Of a stretch of DNA of 17,685 bases, positions 7,647-14,527 are shown one piece after another. A model generated the notes under the pieces. The model was not told the origin of the DNA, ran no database searches, and saw only the letters and a list, made by a program, of their open reading frames with translations. Positions within the stretch are counted from its first letter, which is position 1. Every line of letters begins with the position of its first letter. The DNA is from Candidatus Sumerlaeota bacterium (GTDB taxonomy: Bacteria; Sumerlaeota; Sumerlaeia; MWCT01). The position numbers and the translations under genes are program-made. The DNA lies in the NCBI GenBank assembly GCA_026398545.1, contig JAPLSR010000326.1:1-17685 (forward strand). Reading direction: 5' to 3'.

Positions 7647-9061
7647 GAATGAACGGTCTGTGCCCTCATATTGATGATACTAACCTTGAGGAGACGTTTG
7701 ATAAGCGAAAGATGGCGCAGTGTCTCAGGCGCCACAAGGACGCTGTCAAGGTCTCCCCCTTGGAATTTCTCCTCCAGTGTGCGCAAGTCCTCTATAATAT
7801 CCTGTATTTGTTCAAAAGTTGGGGTCTCCTCGCGGACAAGCACAGACCGGACTTCATTCAAAAAACTGTTCAGGGCGGGCTGAAGTCCCGTTGAGCCAAG
7901 CAGGTGTTCAATGAGAGTTCGGGCAGATTGAAAAATGCCCATCGGGGAATCCAGAGAAATCCTTGTGAGACGTGGATGGGAGAGTCTCTCGGCGTCCTGC
8001 TGGTTAAGTGGATAAGCAAGCGAGACGAAATGACCCCAGAGCGGGAGGGGCGCCAGATGCCGCAGGTAATCGGCGAGGCGGGAAAGTGTTTCGGTCTGAA
8101 ACATGGGAGCAAACATGGCATCATCAGGAATACGGTTGAGGTCGCCTTCGATGGTTGCCTCGAGGACAAATGGCGGAGTTGCGGGGTAACGGGCGATTAG
8201 AGAGGTGATAAGTCCGTCATTTATCCAGGTTGTTGCAGATGTCTGAATCTCCCGAAAGTTGTCAGCACCGGGCAAGGGAAATTCACCCGGTATAACGAGG
8301 AGAAACGGCATGGAAAATCGCGCCTCCCGCAGCCTTCCGGAAACGTAAGCCATATATTTTGTCAGACATTCTTTCTTCCACGCCTTCCAGAGGGTTGTTG
8401 CGGCGTCTTCATCCTTCAGTGAAAGGGGTGCCAGTTCTATCTTCAGTTCCTCCTTCACCGCCCTGCGGCAATAATCACAAAAGCATGCAGCCTCATCCGG
8501 CGTGGAATACTCAAATGGATAGGTGTGCAAATCCACCACGATGCCGGTGACGGGAAAGGACTCGACGATTTCAATGAGGAGGTCTGCTGAGAAACGCCGC
8601 ACCTCGGGGTTATTCAGGCAGAGGAAGAGGTCATTCTGTGAGGCGCCGATGGGGGCATAAGTTTTCCTTTTGTTCATGGCAGCCCATTTTTTACGGCGGG
8701 CAATAATGGGACCGAACTCATGGATGCGCCTGTCGCCGACGCGGAGAATATCCGCATACGCAAACACGGCGAGGTCATGCTCAGAGGCGGCTTCAAAGAT
8801 ATCAAGGAAGACATCGCCAACCTTTTTCAGGTCGGGGCGGATGGCAGGAAGATGATAATCCGAGGCGACGCGGCTCGGGAAAAGGGTGTAACCTCCGCGA
8901 AAGGCGGGGAGCAGGAGGGCATTGAATCCCGACCGGGCGGCGAGGGCAACTTGTTCACGGAGCGCGCCTCCGGAAGGCTTCTCCGGCACATCCAGCAAAT
9001 AAACACAAGTCCCGAGAAGGGATGTCTCACCGGTTGAATTCATCGCAATTATTTCGTCCAT
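7643..9061 (-). CDS. GHL10-type glycoside-hydrolase-like protein
   Basis: A 472-residue protein. LNNPEVRRF at residues 149-157 followed by PVTGIVVDLHTYP at 170-182 matches the signature of the GHL10/DUF187 glycosyl-hydrolase-like family (YngK/UPF0748 type), which has a TIM-barrel fold. A cysteine cluster (CFCDYC, Cys193, 195, 198) follows, as seen in several barrel hydrolases of uncultured bacteria. No signal peptide is visible, unlike many family members, so it may act in the cytoplasm or lack a catalytic role. The C-terminal ~90 residues look helical. It is the first gene of the operon with the YfhO-like and GT-C-like genes. The start is ATG 9061 with no clear Shine-Dalgarno; ATG 9043 (residue 7) is an alternative. 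Substrate is unknown. Confidence 0.72.
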   Translation of the reverse strand: MDEIIAMNSTGETSLLGTCVYLLDVPEKPSGGALREQVALAARSGFNALLLPAFRGGYTLFPSRVASDYHLPAIRPDLKKVGDVFLDIFEAASEHDLAVFAYADILRVGDRRIHEFGPIIARRKKWAAMNKRKTYAPIGASQNDLFLCLNNPEVRRFSADLLIEIVESFPVTGIVVDLHTYPFEYSTPDEAACFCDYCRRAVKEELKIELAPLSLKDEDAATTLWKAWKKECLTKYMAYVSGRLREARFSMPFLLVIPGEFPLPGADNFREIQTSATTWINDGLITSLIARYPATPPFVLEATIEGDLNRIPDDAMFAPMFQTETLSRLADYLRHLAPLPLWGHFVSLAYPLNQQDAERLSHPRLTRISLDSPMGIFQSARTLIEHLLGSTGLQPALNSFLNEVRSVLVREETPTFEQIQDIIEDLRTLEEKFQGGDLDSVLVAPETLRHLSLIKRLLKVSIINMRAQTVHS

Positions 9062-9150
9062 ATATGAGGTTTATTTTCACTGACAAACTCAAACAATCAT
9101 CAAGAATCACGTTGCGGAAAACTTAAATATCATGCAATAAAAATCCATAG

Positions 9151-9180
9151 TTGACATGAAAGGATAATAAAAAATAGATT
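9151..9180 (+). promoter_or_regulatory. Sigma70-type promoter for the small gene at 9213
   Basis: An exact TTGACA (9151-9156) is followed after 18 nt by TAGATT (9175-9180), in a 151-bp AT-rich gap between divergent genes. Initiation near 9187 would leave a leader of about 25 nt that includes the inverted repeat at the start codon. Confidence 0.45.
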
Positions 9181-9200
9181 CCATCACAAAATTGACTTTG

Positions 9201-9219
9201 TAAACATGAAACATGTTTA
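9201..9219 (+). repeat. Perfect 8-bp inverted repeat across a start codon
   Basis: TAAACATG (9201-9208), spacer AAA, CATGTTTA (9212-9219). The ATG at 9213 lies in the right arm. In DNA this could be an operator just downstream of the promoter; in RNA it would be a hairpin with a very tight loop that hides the start codon. Which is correct cannot be decided from sequence. Confidence 0.6.
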
Positions 9220-9431
9220 TGAGAAATCACGAAAATATCTTCAATAAAGATGTGCAATCCGTGCCGCTGAGCGAGCCGGATGAGTGGGCGCTCCTGTCGC
9301 CGGAAGAACGTTATATCGAGAGTGGGAAGCTATGGGTTGTCTATCTTAACCTGGGAGGTTCCCTTGATCCCGAACCCGATTCACAAAGCCCTTTTGACTT
9401 TGAAGAAAACGAACGCGCGGTTCCTGCCTGA
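9213..9431 (+). CDS. Small conserved-looking acidic protein, function unknown
   Basis: A 72-residue acidic protein with the central stretch LSPEERYIESGKLWVVYLNL followed by GGSLDPEPDSQSPFDF. No signal peptide, membrane segment or known catalytic motif is present. The LDPEPDxQSPF pattern recalls small proteins I remember from many bacteria, some next to nucleotidyltransferase-like genes in toxin-antitoxin-like pairs. That is recall only, and no partner gene follows here. Codon usage and the plausible globular sequence support it being real. No Shine-Dalgarno precedes ATG 9213 or the alternative ATG 9219; the start lies inside an inverted repeat. A small hairpin overlaps its stop codon. It stands alone between a divergent operon and the GH57 gene. 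Confidence 0.62.
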   Translation: MFMRNHENIFNKDVQSVPLSEPDEWALLSPEERYIESGKLWVVYLNLGGSLDPEPDSQSPFDFEENERAVPA

Positions 9432-9453
9432 TGGGAGGTCAGGCGTGCATTTT
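9426..9453 (+). terminator. Possible weak intrinsic terminator after the small gene
   Basis: GCCTGA (9426-9431) pairs perfectly with TCAGGC (9439-9444) across a 7-nt loop. After five more bases comes TTTT (9450-9453). The stem includes the stop codon TGA. The stem is short and the T-run does not abut it, so efficiency would be low. Confidence 0.33.
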
Positions 9454-9578
9454 ATACGGCGCGGCGGAATCGGAACAACGTAAATGCAGGAAACTTAAAG
9501 ATAAAACCTAATAGTACAATAAGTGCTACAAAGTATCGTTTTGAAAAAATGACTAAGCCTCTCTGACCATAGATATTT

Positions 9579-9625
9579 GACAAGATTAACAAGATTTACA
9601 TGATTCATATCCTGTAAATTCTGTC
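9579..9625. repeat. Cluster of 9-nt repeat units in direct and inverted orientation
   Basis: Three tandem units on the + strand, ACAAGATTA (9580-9588), ACAAGATTT (9589-9597) and ACATGATTC (9598-9606), are followed by the opposite-strand counterparts ACAGGAT and ACAGAATTT (read from ATCCTGT and AAATTCTGT, 9609-9624). The whole forms an imperfect dyad starting GACA and ending TGTC. Similar ACAGGATT-type repeats are widespread in intergenic DNA of environmental bacteria. It lies in the 247-bp gap (9432-9678) in which I see no other gene. TTGACA at 9577-9582 with CATGAT 16 nt later could also be a promoter for the GH57 gene. Confidence 0.5.
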
Positions 9626-9678
9626 TGAGAATCTGAGAGATGTTTTCTCACATTGTATCAGATTGAGGATAAAACATA

Positions 9679-11904
9679 GTGATAGAACAACCTTTACATA
9701 TCATCTTCATCTGGCACATGCATCAACCCTTTTACAAACGGCTGGACACCGGCGAGCATGCTATGCCCTGGGTGCGGCTTCACGGGACAAAGGATTATCT
9801 GGATATGCCCCTCCTTGTGGAGGAGCGCTCCGGTATGAAGGCAACGTTCAACCTTGTACCCTCACTTGTGGAACAACTGGAGGAGTTTGCACAGGGTGCG
9901 GCGAAGGAACGGACGCTGGAGCTTTCCCGTAAAGCCGCTATAGACCTCTCCCCGGAGGAAAAACGTTTCATCGTTGCAAATTTTTTTCAGTGCAACCACG
10001 AGCGCATGATTCTGCCATTTGCGCGCTATGAGGAGCTTTATTCACGCAGGGGGTGGGCGCGAACGCCGGCAGAACTTGACCGCGTCCTGAACTATTTCAA
10101 CAACGAGGATATCCTCGACCTGCAGGTCTGGTTCAACCTCGCATGGATTGACCCCCTGCTCCGTGAACGCGATGAGTCTCTTGCGCATCTTGTGAGAAAA
10201 GGGTCTCACTTCACAGAGGAGGAAAAGTCTCTCCTCCTCGATAAATGCCTTAAGATAATCGGGGAGGTCATTCCCACATACAAACGCCTTCAGGAGAAAA
10301 ATATTATTGAGGTCAGTGTCAGCCCATTTTATCATCCAATCCTCCCGCTCCTGTATGATACCAATTTCTGCCGGAGGCCGCGCCCGCAATGTCCCACACC
10401 AAAACTCCAGTTTAAACATCCCGAGGATGCCGCATGGCACATCAATGAGGCATGTAAGTTTTACAAAAGCCGCTTCGGACGCGCCCCGCGCGGCATGTGG
10501 CCCAGCGAGGGCTCCGTCTGCCCAGAGATTATTCCTCTTTTCACCGGCGCCGGTCTCTCCTGGATTGCCACAGATGAGGAAATCCTCGCCCTCTCACTTG
10601 GCAGTAAACTCTTCGCAAGAGACGCGCAGGGGTCCCTATCGGAGGAGAATGCCCAAAAACTATACCAGCCCTATCGCGTCACATATCAGGGTGCGGAGGT
10701 TACGGTCTTTTTTCGCGACCACGCACTATCCGACCTGATTGGCTTTCAATACGCCGGCTGGGAGGCGAAGGAAGCGGTGGAACATTTCATCCTCCGCCTG
10801 AAAAAAATTCCAAAACTCCTGCAGGATGATGATGAGCCACATGTGGTCTCCATCATCCTTGACGGAGAGAATTGCTGGGAGTTCTATCAGGATGACGGTC
10901 TCCCGTTCCTGCGACTTCTCTATGAGCGGATTGCCACCGACCCGGAACTGATGCCGACCACGCCATCGGAGTATATGGCGGCTCATCCACCCCGCAGGAC
11001 GATAAAAGGGCTTTATACGGGCTCCTGGATAAATCATGACTTCCACATCTGGATTGGCCATGAGGATGACAGGTTGTCCTGGGAGAGGCTCGCCCAAACA
11101 CGACAGGATGTAATGCGGCAGATTGAAAACCCCCAGGCAAACTTGAGCACCGACGCCGCCGCCCTCGCCAGAAAGGCGATTGCCGTTGCGGAGGGGAGTG
11201 ACTGGAACTGGTGGTATGGTGATGACCACAGCTCCGGCATTGATGACCAGTTTGACCTTCTTTACCGCAATTATCTTATGCAGGCATACAGTGCGGCGGG
11301 AATGGAAATCCCTCCGCGCCTTTATGTGCCTATCATGAGCACCATCACCGGCGCATTCCGCGAACCTGCCGCCTTCCTGAAACCAACTATCGACGGGCGC
11401 GTCACCAGCTATTTCGAATGGCTTGCCGCAGGCATATATGAAGTATCCTCCGGCAGCATGCACCGCCGCCAGCATGTCATCCGTTCAATCCGGTTCGGGT
11501 TTGATGCGGAAAATCTTTTCATCAGGATTGACCCTGACCCCGACATTTTGACAAAGGCTGACAGGGAGCCGCTGACCTTTATTGTGGCAATCCTGGAGCC
11601 CATACCCTCGCGGCTGAAGGTGAAAATCGGCGGGGGGGACGTGCGACCCCTCACGCTACAATGTTACACGGAAAAGGAAAATGGGACATGGGCATACGCC
11701 TTTTCACTGGAGACAGTCGCCTTCGCACGCATCATTGAGATGGGCATCCCGTTTCGAAAGATTGGACTGATTCCCGGCATGGTTATGAATTTCCAGGTGC
11801 TCGTCCAGAGCAAGGAGCATGAGATAGAGCGTTGCCCCGATGGCGCTCCCGTCCGCATGGTCATCCCCGACCGCGATTTTGAAGAAACCGTGTGGATGGT
11901 TTAA
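9679..11904 (+). CDS. GH57 family glycoside hydrolase / glucanotransferase
   Basis: A 741-residue protein. GH57 enzymes act on alpha-glucans (amylase, 4-alpha-glucanotransferase, branching enzyme and relatives) by a retaining mechanism on a (beta/alpha)7 barrel. Visible hallmarks are HMHQP at residues 13-17 (region 1), GMWPSEGSV with Glu277 as expected nucleophile, ATDEEIL just after it, and LDGENCWEFY with Asp395 as expected acid/base (DDGEK in characterised glucanotransferases). GSWINHDFHIWIG lies further on. The C-terminal ~200 residues look beta-rich and are probably an accessory domain. No signal peptide is present, so the enzyme is likely cytoplasmic, consistent with glycogen or maltodextrin metabolism. 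The start is GTG 9679, with GAGGAT 8 nt upstream. Exact specificity cannot be assigned. Confidence 0.92.
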   Translation: MIEQPLHIIFIWHMHQPFYKRLDTGEHAMPWVRLHGTKDYLDMPLLVEERSGMKATFNLVPSLVEQLEEFAQGAAKERTLELSRKAAIDLSPEEKRFIVANFFQCNHERMILPFARYEELYSRRGWARTPAELDRVLNYFNNEDILDLQVWFNLAWIDPLLRERDESLAHLVRKGSHFTEEEKSLLLDKCLKIIGEVIPTYKRLQEKNIIEVSVSPFYHPILPLLYDTNFCRRPRPQCPTPKLQFKHPEDAAWHINEACKFYKSRFGRAPRGMWPSEGSVCPEIIPLFTGAGLSWIATDEEILALSLGSKLFARDAQGSLSEENAQKLYQPYRVTYQGAEVTVFFRDHALSDLIGFQYAGWEAKEAVEHFILRLKKIPKLLQDDDEPHVVSIILDGENCWEFYQDDGLPFLRLLYERIATDPELMPTTPSEYMAAHPPRRTIKGLYTGSWINHDFHIWIGHEDDRLSWERLAQTRQDVMRQIENPQANLSTDAAALARKAIAVAEGSDWNWWYGDDHSSGIDDQFDLLYRNYLMQAYSAAGMEIPPRLYVPIMSTITGAFREPAAFLKPTIDGRVTSYFEWLAAGIYEVSSGSMHRRQHVIRSIRFGFDAENLFIRIDPDPDILTKADREPLTFIVAILEPIPSRLKVKIGGGDVRPLTLQCYTEKENGTWAYAFSLETVAFARIIEMGIPFRKIGLIPGMVMNFQVLVQSKEHEIERCPDGAPVRMVIPDRDFEETVWMV

Positions 11905-11949
11905 AGAAAGTTGAACAAGTCAGGGAGTTGAACCCTTATACAACCTATC

Positions 11950-13542
11950 TTATGATTTCTGGTCGATATCGGCATTGATTCTGAAAATTCTGACTCGCCC
12001 ACCATCCCGGAAAGAAGAGTTATAAATTGTGATAAATCGCTCGTCCTCTCCCATAAACACAGGTTTCAATGCTGGAAAATTTTCCATGTCATGTTCATCC
12101 ATGACCAGAGTCGAAGCGCCGACCATTTTTGCCCTTTTCAACAGCTCCTCTCGATTGTTCACAAGAAAAAGATAAGAATAATTACTGCTGAAAAGGGCAT
12201 ATCTTTTATCACCTGTAATCAGAATCTTTTCTGTTCCGAGATTATTTTTTATCCAATCTCCCACCAATCTGTGATAAGACTGGGATAATGTGTTCTCACT
12301 GACGCTTTTCATATTATATCTTATCCCCTTATAGGCGAGAGGGGATAATAAAACAATGACGGCTGGAATAAACAAACCATGTTTCCACAATCCCGCCTTT
12401 TTTGCCAGAAAGATAATAATGCCGGCATAAAGAGGACAGAAAAGATAAATCAGATGATACAGATACCGGACTCGGACTTGAAGAACAAGAAAAGCAATAA
12501 AAAGGAACGATGAAATAAACAATACTAGTAACATCTCCTCATATCGCAATTTCAGGCGGAAACTTTTAATTCGCGCAGAAAGAATAATATAAAGAAAAAC
12601 CAGAAGGAGTTCATAATCTTCAAAAAAACTCTTAAATAATTTTATCGTCTTTTGCAGTATAGGACTTTTATCCCTCTCTTTTTGCAGGGAACTGGAAAGC
12701 GATATATCGTTTTCAAGCTCGGGGAAGGGTGATTGGGGTGGAGCAATGGACATTTTTCTGCTGAGCCACTGATTTGCCTCCATGGCTGGTTTGACATGCA
12801 CAAAGAGATACTCGGAAAAAACCATGCCGGTAAATTTCAACATAAAGAAGGAATGCACAAGAAAGAGAATCGTAAAAATTGATATGGGATAGATAATGCC
12901 CCAGGCTTTTTGCATAGAACCTGTTACATAAAAGTAAATCAGGCACCATATCGGGACTATAAGAAAATATAACAATCCCAATTCAAAGCGACATAAATAA
13001 ACGGCAAAGAGAAGAAGCCCAAGCATCACACTATATTTTTTCCTTCCTGTCTCGAGAAAATTTATCATGATATAAATTGCTACTAAAAAGAAAAATGATA
13101 CGGTGGTATTGATAAGGGAATTGCATGATATTTTTACCGCCACAGGATGTACACATGCAATAATCCCGGCAACGAACGCTGTTAATTTATCTGCAATCTT
13201 TCCCGCAATCAGGAAAACGAGATAAGGATTTATAACTCCAAATACAAAACTTACGATAAGAGACGATATAATCGGATTTTTCACCAAAAAGTTACAAAGT
13301 GCGATAAAAAAGGCGTATCCGGGCGTGTATTTAAACAAACTTTCCACAGGTCTCATCACTCCACCAAGAACCGGACGAAAATCCAATGCCGAAATCTGCA
13401 ACGAATATTTAATCCATAAAACAGAGTCTGAATATATGTATTCCCGGTAAAAAGGGATAATGATGCGAAATATACTGGCAAGAATAGTAAGAACTAAAAA
13501 AACAAGAAAGGAGTTTTCATATAATTGTGGCAAGCGTTTCAT
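11950..13542 (-). CDS. AT-rich GT-C-like multi-spanning membrane protein
   Basis: About 530 residues with a first membrane helix (SFLVFLVLTILASIF), an extracytoplasmic loop carrying YIYSDSVLWIKY, about ten further hydrophobic helices, and a soluble C-terminal region of ~120 residues. The loop with an acidic residue and the topology resemble family-39/ArnT-type glycosyltransferases that use polyprenyl-phosphate sugars. Base composition is strikingly more AT-rich than every neighbour, and it ends in TAA, suggesting horizontal acquisition. ATG 13542 is preferred over the longer TTG 13560 frame because the membrane segment then starts near the N-terminus and a faint GAAGAA precedes it. It converges on the GH57 gene with a 45-nt gap and diverges from the relA/spoT gene. 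Donor and acceptor are unknown. Confidence 0.72.
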   Translation of the reverse strand: MKRLPQLYENSFLVFLVLTILASIFRIIIPFYREYIYSDSVLWIKYSLQISALDFRPVLGGVMRPVESLFKYTPGYAFFIALCNFLVKNPIISSLIVSFVFGVINPYLVFLIAGKIADKLTAFVAGIIACVHPVAVKISCNSLINTTVSFFFLVAIYIMINFLETGRKKYSVMLGLLLFAVYLCRFELGLLYFLIVPIWCLIYFYVTGSMQKAWGIIYPISIFTILFLVHSFFMLKFTGMVFSEYLFVHVKPAMEANQWLSRKMSIAPPQSPFPELENDISLSSSLQKERDKSPILQKTIKLFKSFFEDYELLLVFLYIILSARIKSFRLKLRYEEMLLVLFISSFLFIAFLVLQVRVRYLYHLIYLFCPLYAGIIIFLAKKAGLWKHGLFIPAVIVLLSPLAYKGIRYNMKSVSENTLSQSYHRLVGDWIKNNLGTEKILITGDKRYALFSSNYSYLFLVNNREELLKRAKMVGASTLVMDEHDMENFPALKPVFMGEDERFITIYNSSFRDGGRVRIFRINADIDQKS

Positions 13543-13561
13543 GACACGTTTCTTCAACAAT

Positions 13562-13591
13562 ATATAATGTCTTATTATCTTTGAGTGCCAA
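13562..13591 (-). promoter_or_regulatory. Candidate promoter for the AT-rich membrane protein gene
   Basis: On the minus strand TTGGCA (13591-13586) is followed after 18 nt by TTATAT (13567-13562), about 20 nt before ATG 13542. The -35 hexamer is part of TTGGCACTC, which resembles one arm of the dyad at 13672-13698. Confidence 0.38.
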
Positions 13592-13660
13592 TAATTATGA
13601 AGAATTAAAAACCATAAACCGATAGAAATGACAAGGGAAATAACATAAGAAATAAAAATG

Positions 13661-13689
13661 ATGAAATTTCATTGGCACCATACTATAAT
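13661..13689 (+). promoter_or_regulatory. Promoter for the relA/spoT gene with exact TATAAT
   Basis: ATGAAA (13661-13666) is followed after 17 nt by a perfect TATAAT (13684-13689). Predicted initiation near 13696 gives a leader of ~58 nt before the TTG start at 13754. The -10 box sits in the centre of a perfect dyad, so occupancy of that dyad would block the promoter. Confidence 0.5.
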
Positions 13690-13698
13690 TGGTGCCAA
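13672..13698. promoter_or_regulatory. Perfect 9-9-9 dyad, CIRCE-like geometry (operator candidate)
   Basis: TTGGCACCA (13672-13680), a 9-nt spacer TACTATAAT (13681-13689), then TGGTGCCAA (13690-13698): the arms are perfectly complementary. The HrcA-binding CIRCE element has the same 9-N9-9 layout (TTAGCACTC and GAGTGCTAA), and six of nine positions per arm agree. The differences are symmetrical, so a diverged HrcA site or another repressor is possible. The genes on either side diverge, so it is not a terminator. A further GAGTGCCAA half-site (8 of 9 to the CIRCE right arm) lies at 13583-13591. Confidence 0.6.
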
Positions 13699-13740
13699 AG
13701 TTAGTTAATAACCTATTTTTATACTTGAATGTTATTTTGT

Positions 13741-13746
13741 GGGGAG
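13741..13746 (+). promoter_or_regulatory. Shine-Dalgarno deciding the TTG 13754 start
   Basis: GGGGAG lies 7 nt before TTG 13754, an ideal spacing. The in-frame ATG at 13763 would be 16 nt away, too far, so the rare TTG start is preferred for the relA/spoT gene. Confidence 0.5.
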
Positions 13747-13753
13747 ATGAGTA

Positions 13754-14527
13754 TTGCCTTTAATGGAACCGACAGAGACGGACATAACGCGCTTTCTTCA
13801 ATCCCTGAAGAAGGAGTATGCCCCGGATGAGCTCTCCATGATTGAGAAGGCGTATCACTTTGCCGAGGAGTCACACAAGGGGCAGATGCGCGCCTCCGGC
13901 GACCCATACTTTACCCATTCTTGCGCCGTGGCTGAACTACTCGCTGACCTCCACATGGACTACCATTCTATCTGCGCCGGACTTCTCCATGATGTCCTTG
14001 AGGATACCGCCGTGACGGACACCCTCCTCGCCGGGGAATTTCCCGAACCTATCGTGGAGCTGGTCCGCGGGGTCACGAAAATCTCCTCTTTAAGCTTTCA
14101 CACCGCCATGGAAAAACAGGCGGAAAACCTGCGGCGGATGATGATTGCCATGGCAAGAGACATCCGGGTTATCATTATCAAGATGTGCGACCGTCTGCAC
14201 AATATGCGCACCCTTGATTTCCTCCCTGCCCCCAAAAAACTCAGCATCGCGCGGGACACCCTTGAGATTTACGCCCCACTTGCCAACCGCCTTGGCATGA
14301 TGCGCATCCGCTCGGAACTCGAAGACCTCTCCATGAAATATCTTTACCCGAATGAATACAGTGACCTTGTGGAGAAGACGCGCCATCACGCCCCTGTGCG
14401 CACAGAACTGATTGAACGCACAAAGGTAAAACTCGCCGCAGAGCTGGAAAAACGTGGCATCCCCGCCCATATTGAGGGACGCTCCAAACATTTTTATGGC
14501 AGCTTCAGCAAGATGCAACGCCAGTAG
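13754..14527 (+). CDS. RelA/SpoT (Rel) N-terminal part, ended by in-frame TAG
   Basis: The first 257 residues of a long RelA/SpoT homologue that makes and degrades the alarmone (p)ppGpp. The HD hydrolase domain is intact: YFTHSCAVAELLADL and the HDxxED motif at residues 79-84 (HDVLED), so hydrolase activity is expected and the parent protein is of the bifunctional Rel/SpoT type. The synthetase domain has only begun (GRSKHFYGSFSKMQRQ) when a TAG occurs at codon 258. The same frame continues open through the rest of the family sequence. If the stop is obeyed, the product would be a hydrolase-only protein of 257 residues. The start is TTG 13754 with a good GGGGAG. See the continuation at 14528-15922. 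Confidence 0.85.
   Translation: MPLMEPTETDITRFLQSLKKEYAPDELSMIEKAYHFAEESHKGQMRASGDPYFTHSCAVAELLADLHMDYHSICAGLLHDVLEDTAVTDTLLAGEFPEPIVELVRGVTKISSLSFHTAMEKQAENLRRMMIAMARDIRVIIIKMCDRLHNMRTLDFLPAPKKLSIARDTLEIYAPLANRLGMMRIRSELEDLSMKYLYPNEYSDLVEKTRHHAPVRTELIERTKVKLAAELEKRGIPAHIEGRSKHFYGSFSKMQRQ
14525..14527 (+). other. In-frame amber codon inside the relA/spoT frame
   Basis: TAG lies between MQRQ and ITFEEIYDL, exactly in frame, with no insertion or deletion on either side. In homologues this position is a variable residue (for example Lys or Gly) in the loop before the conserved F(D/E)(D/E)I(Y/F)DL strand, so almost any amino acid would be tolerated there. It is one base from CAG, AAG or GAG. Possible explanations are a nonsense mutation, a base-call error, suppression or readthrough, or codon reassignment. 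Confidence 0.9.

Noticed and set aside
9624..9650. Short direct repeat TCTGAGA (twice) and a TGAGA/TCTCA hairpin before the GH57 gene
   Set aside because: Very short, imperfect and compatible with chance in this AT-rich gap.
11905..11949. Possible terminator between the convergent GH57 and membrane protein genes
   Set aside because: Only a 4-bp AGGG/CCCT stem without a T-run; too weak to call.
13672..13689. TTGGCAC resembles the -24 element of a sigma54 promoter
   Set aside because: No TTGC-type -12 element follows at the required spacing; the sequence is better explained as one arm of a perfect dyad around TATAAT.
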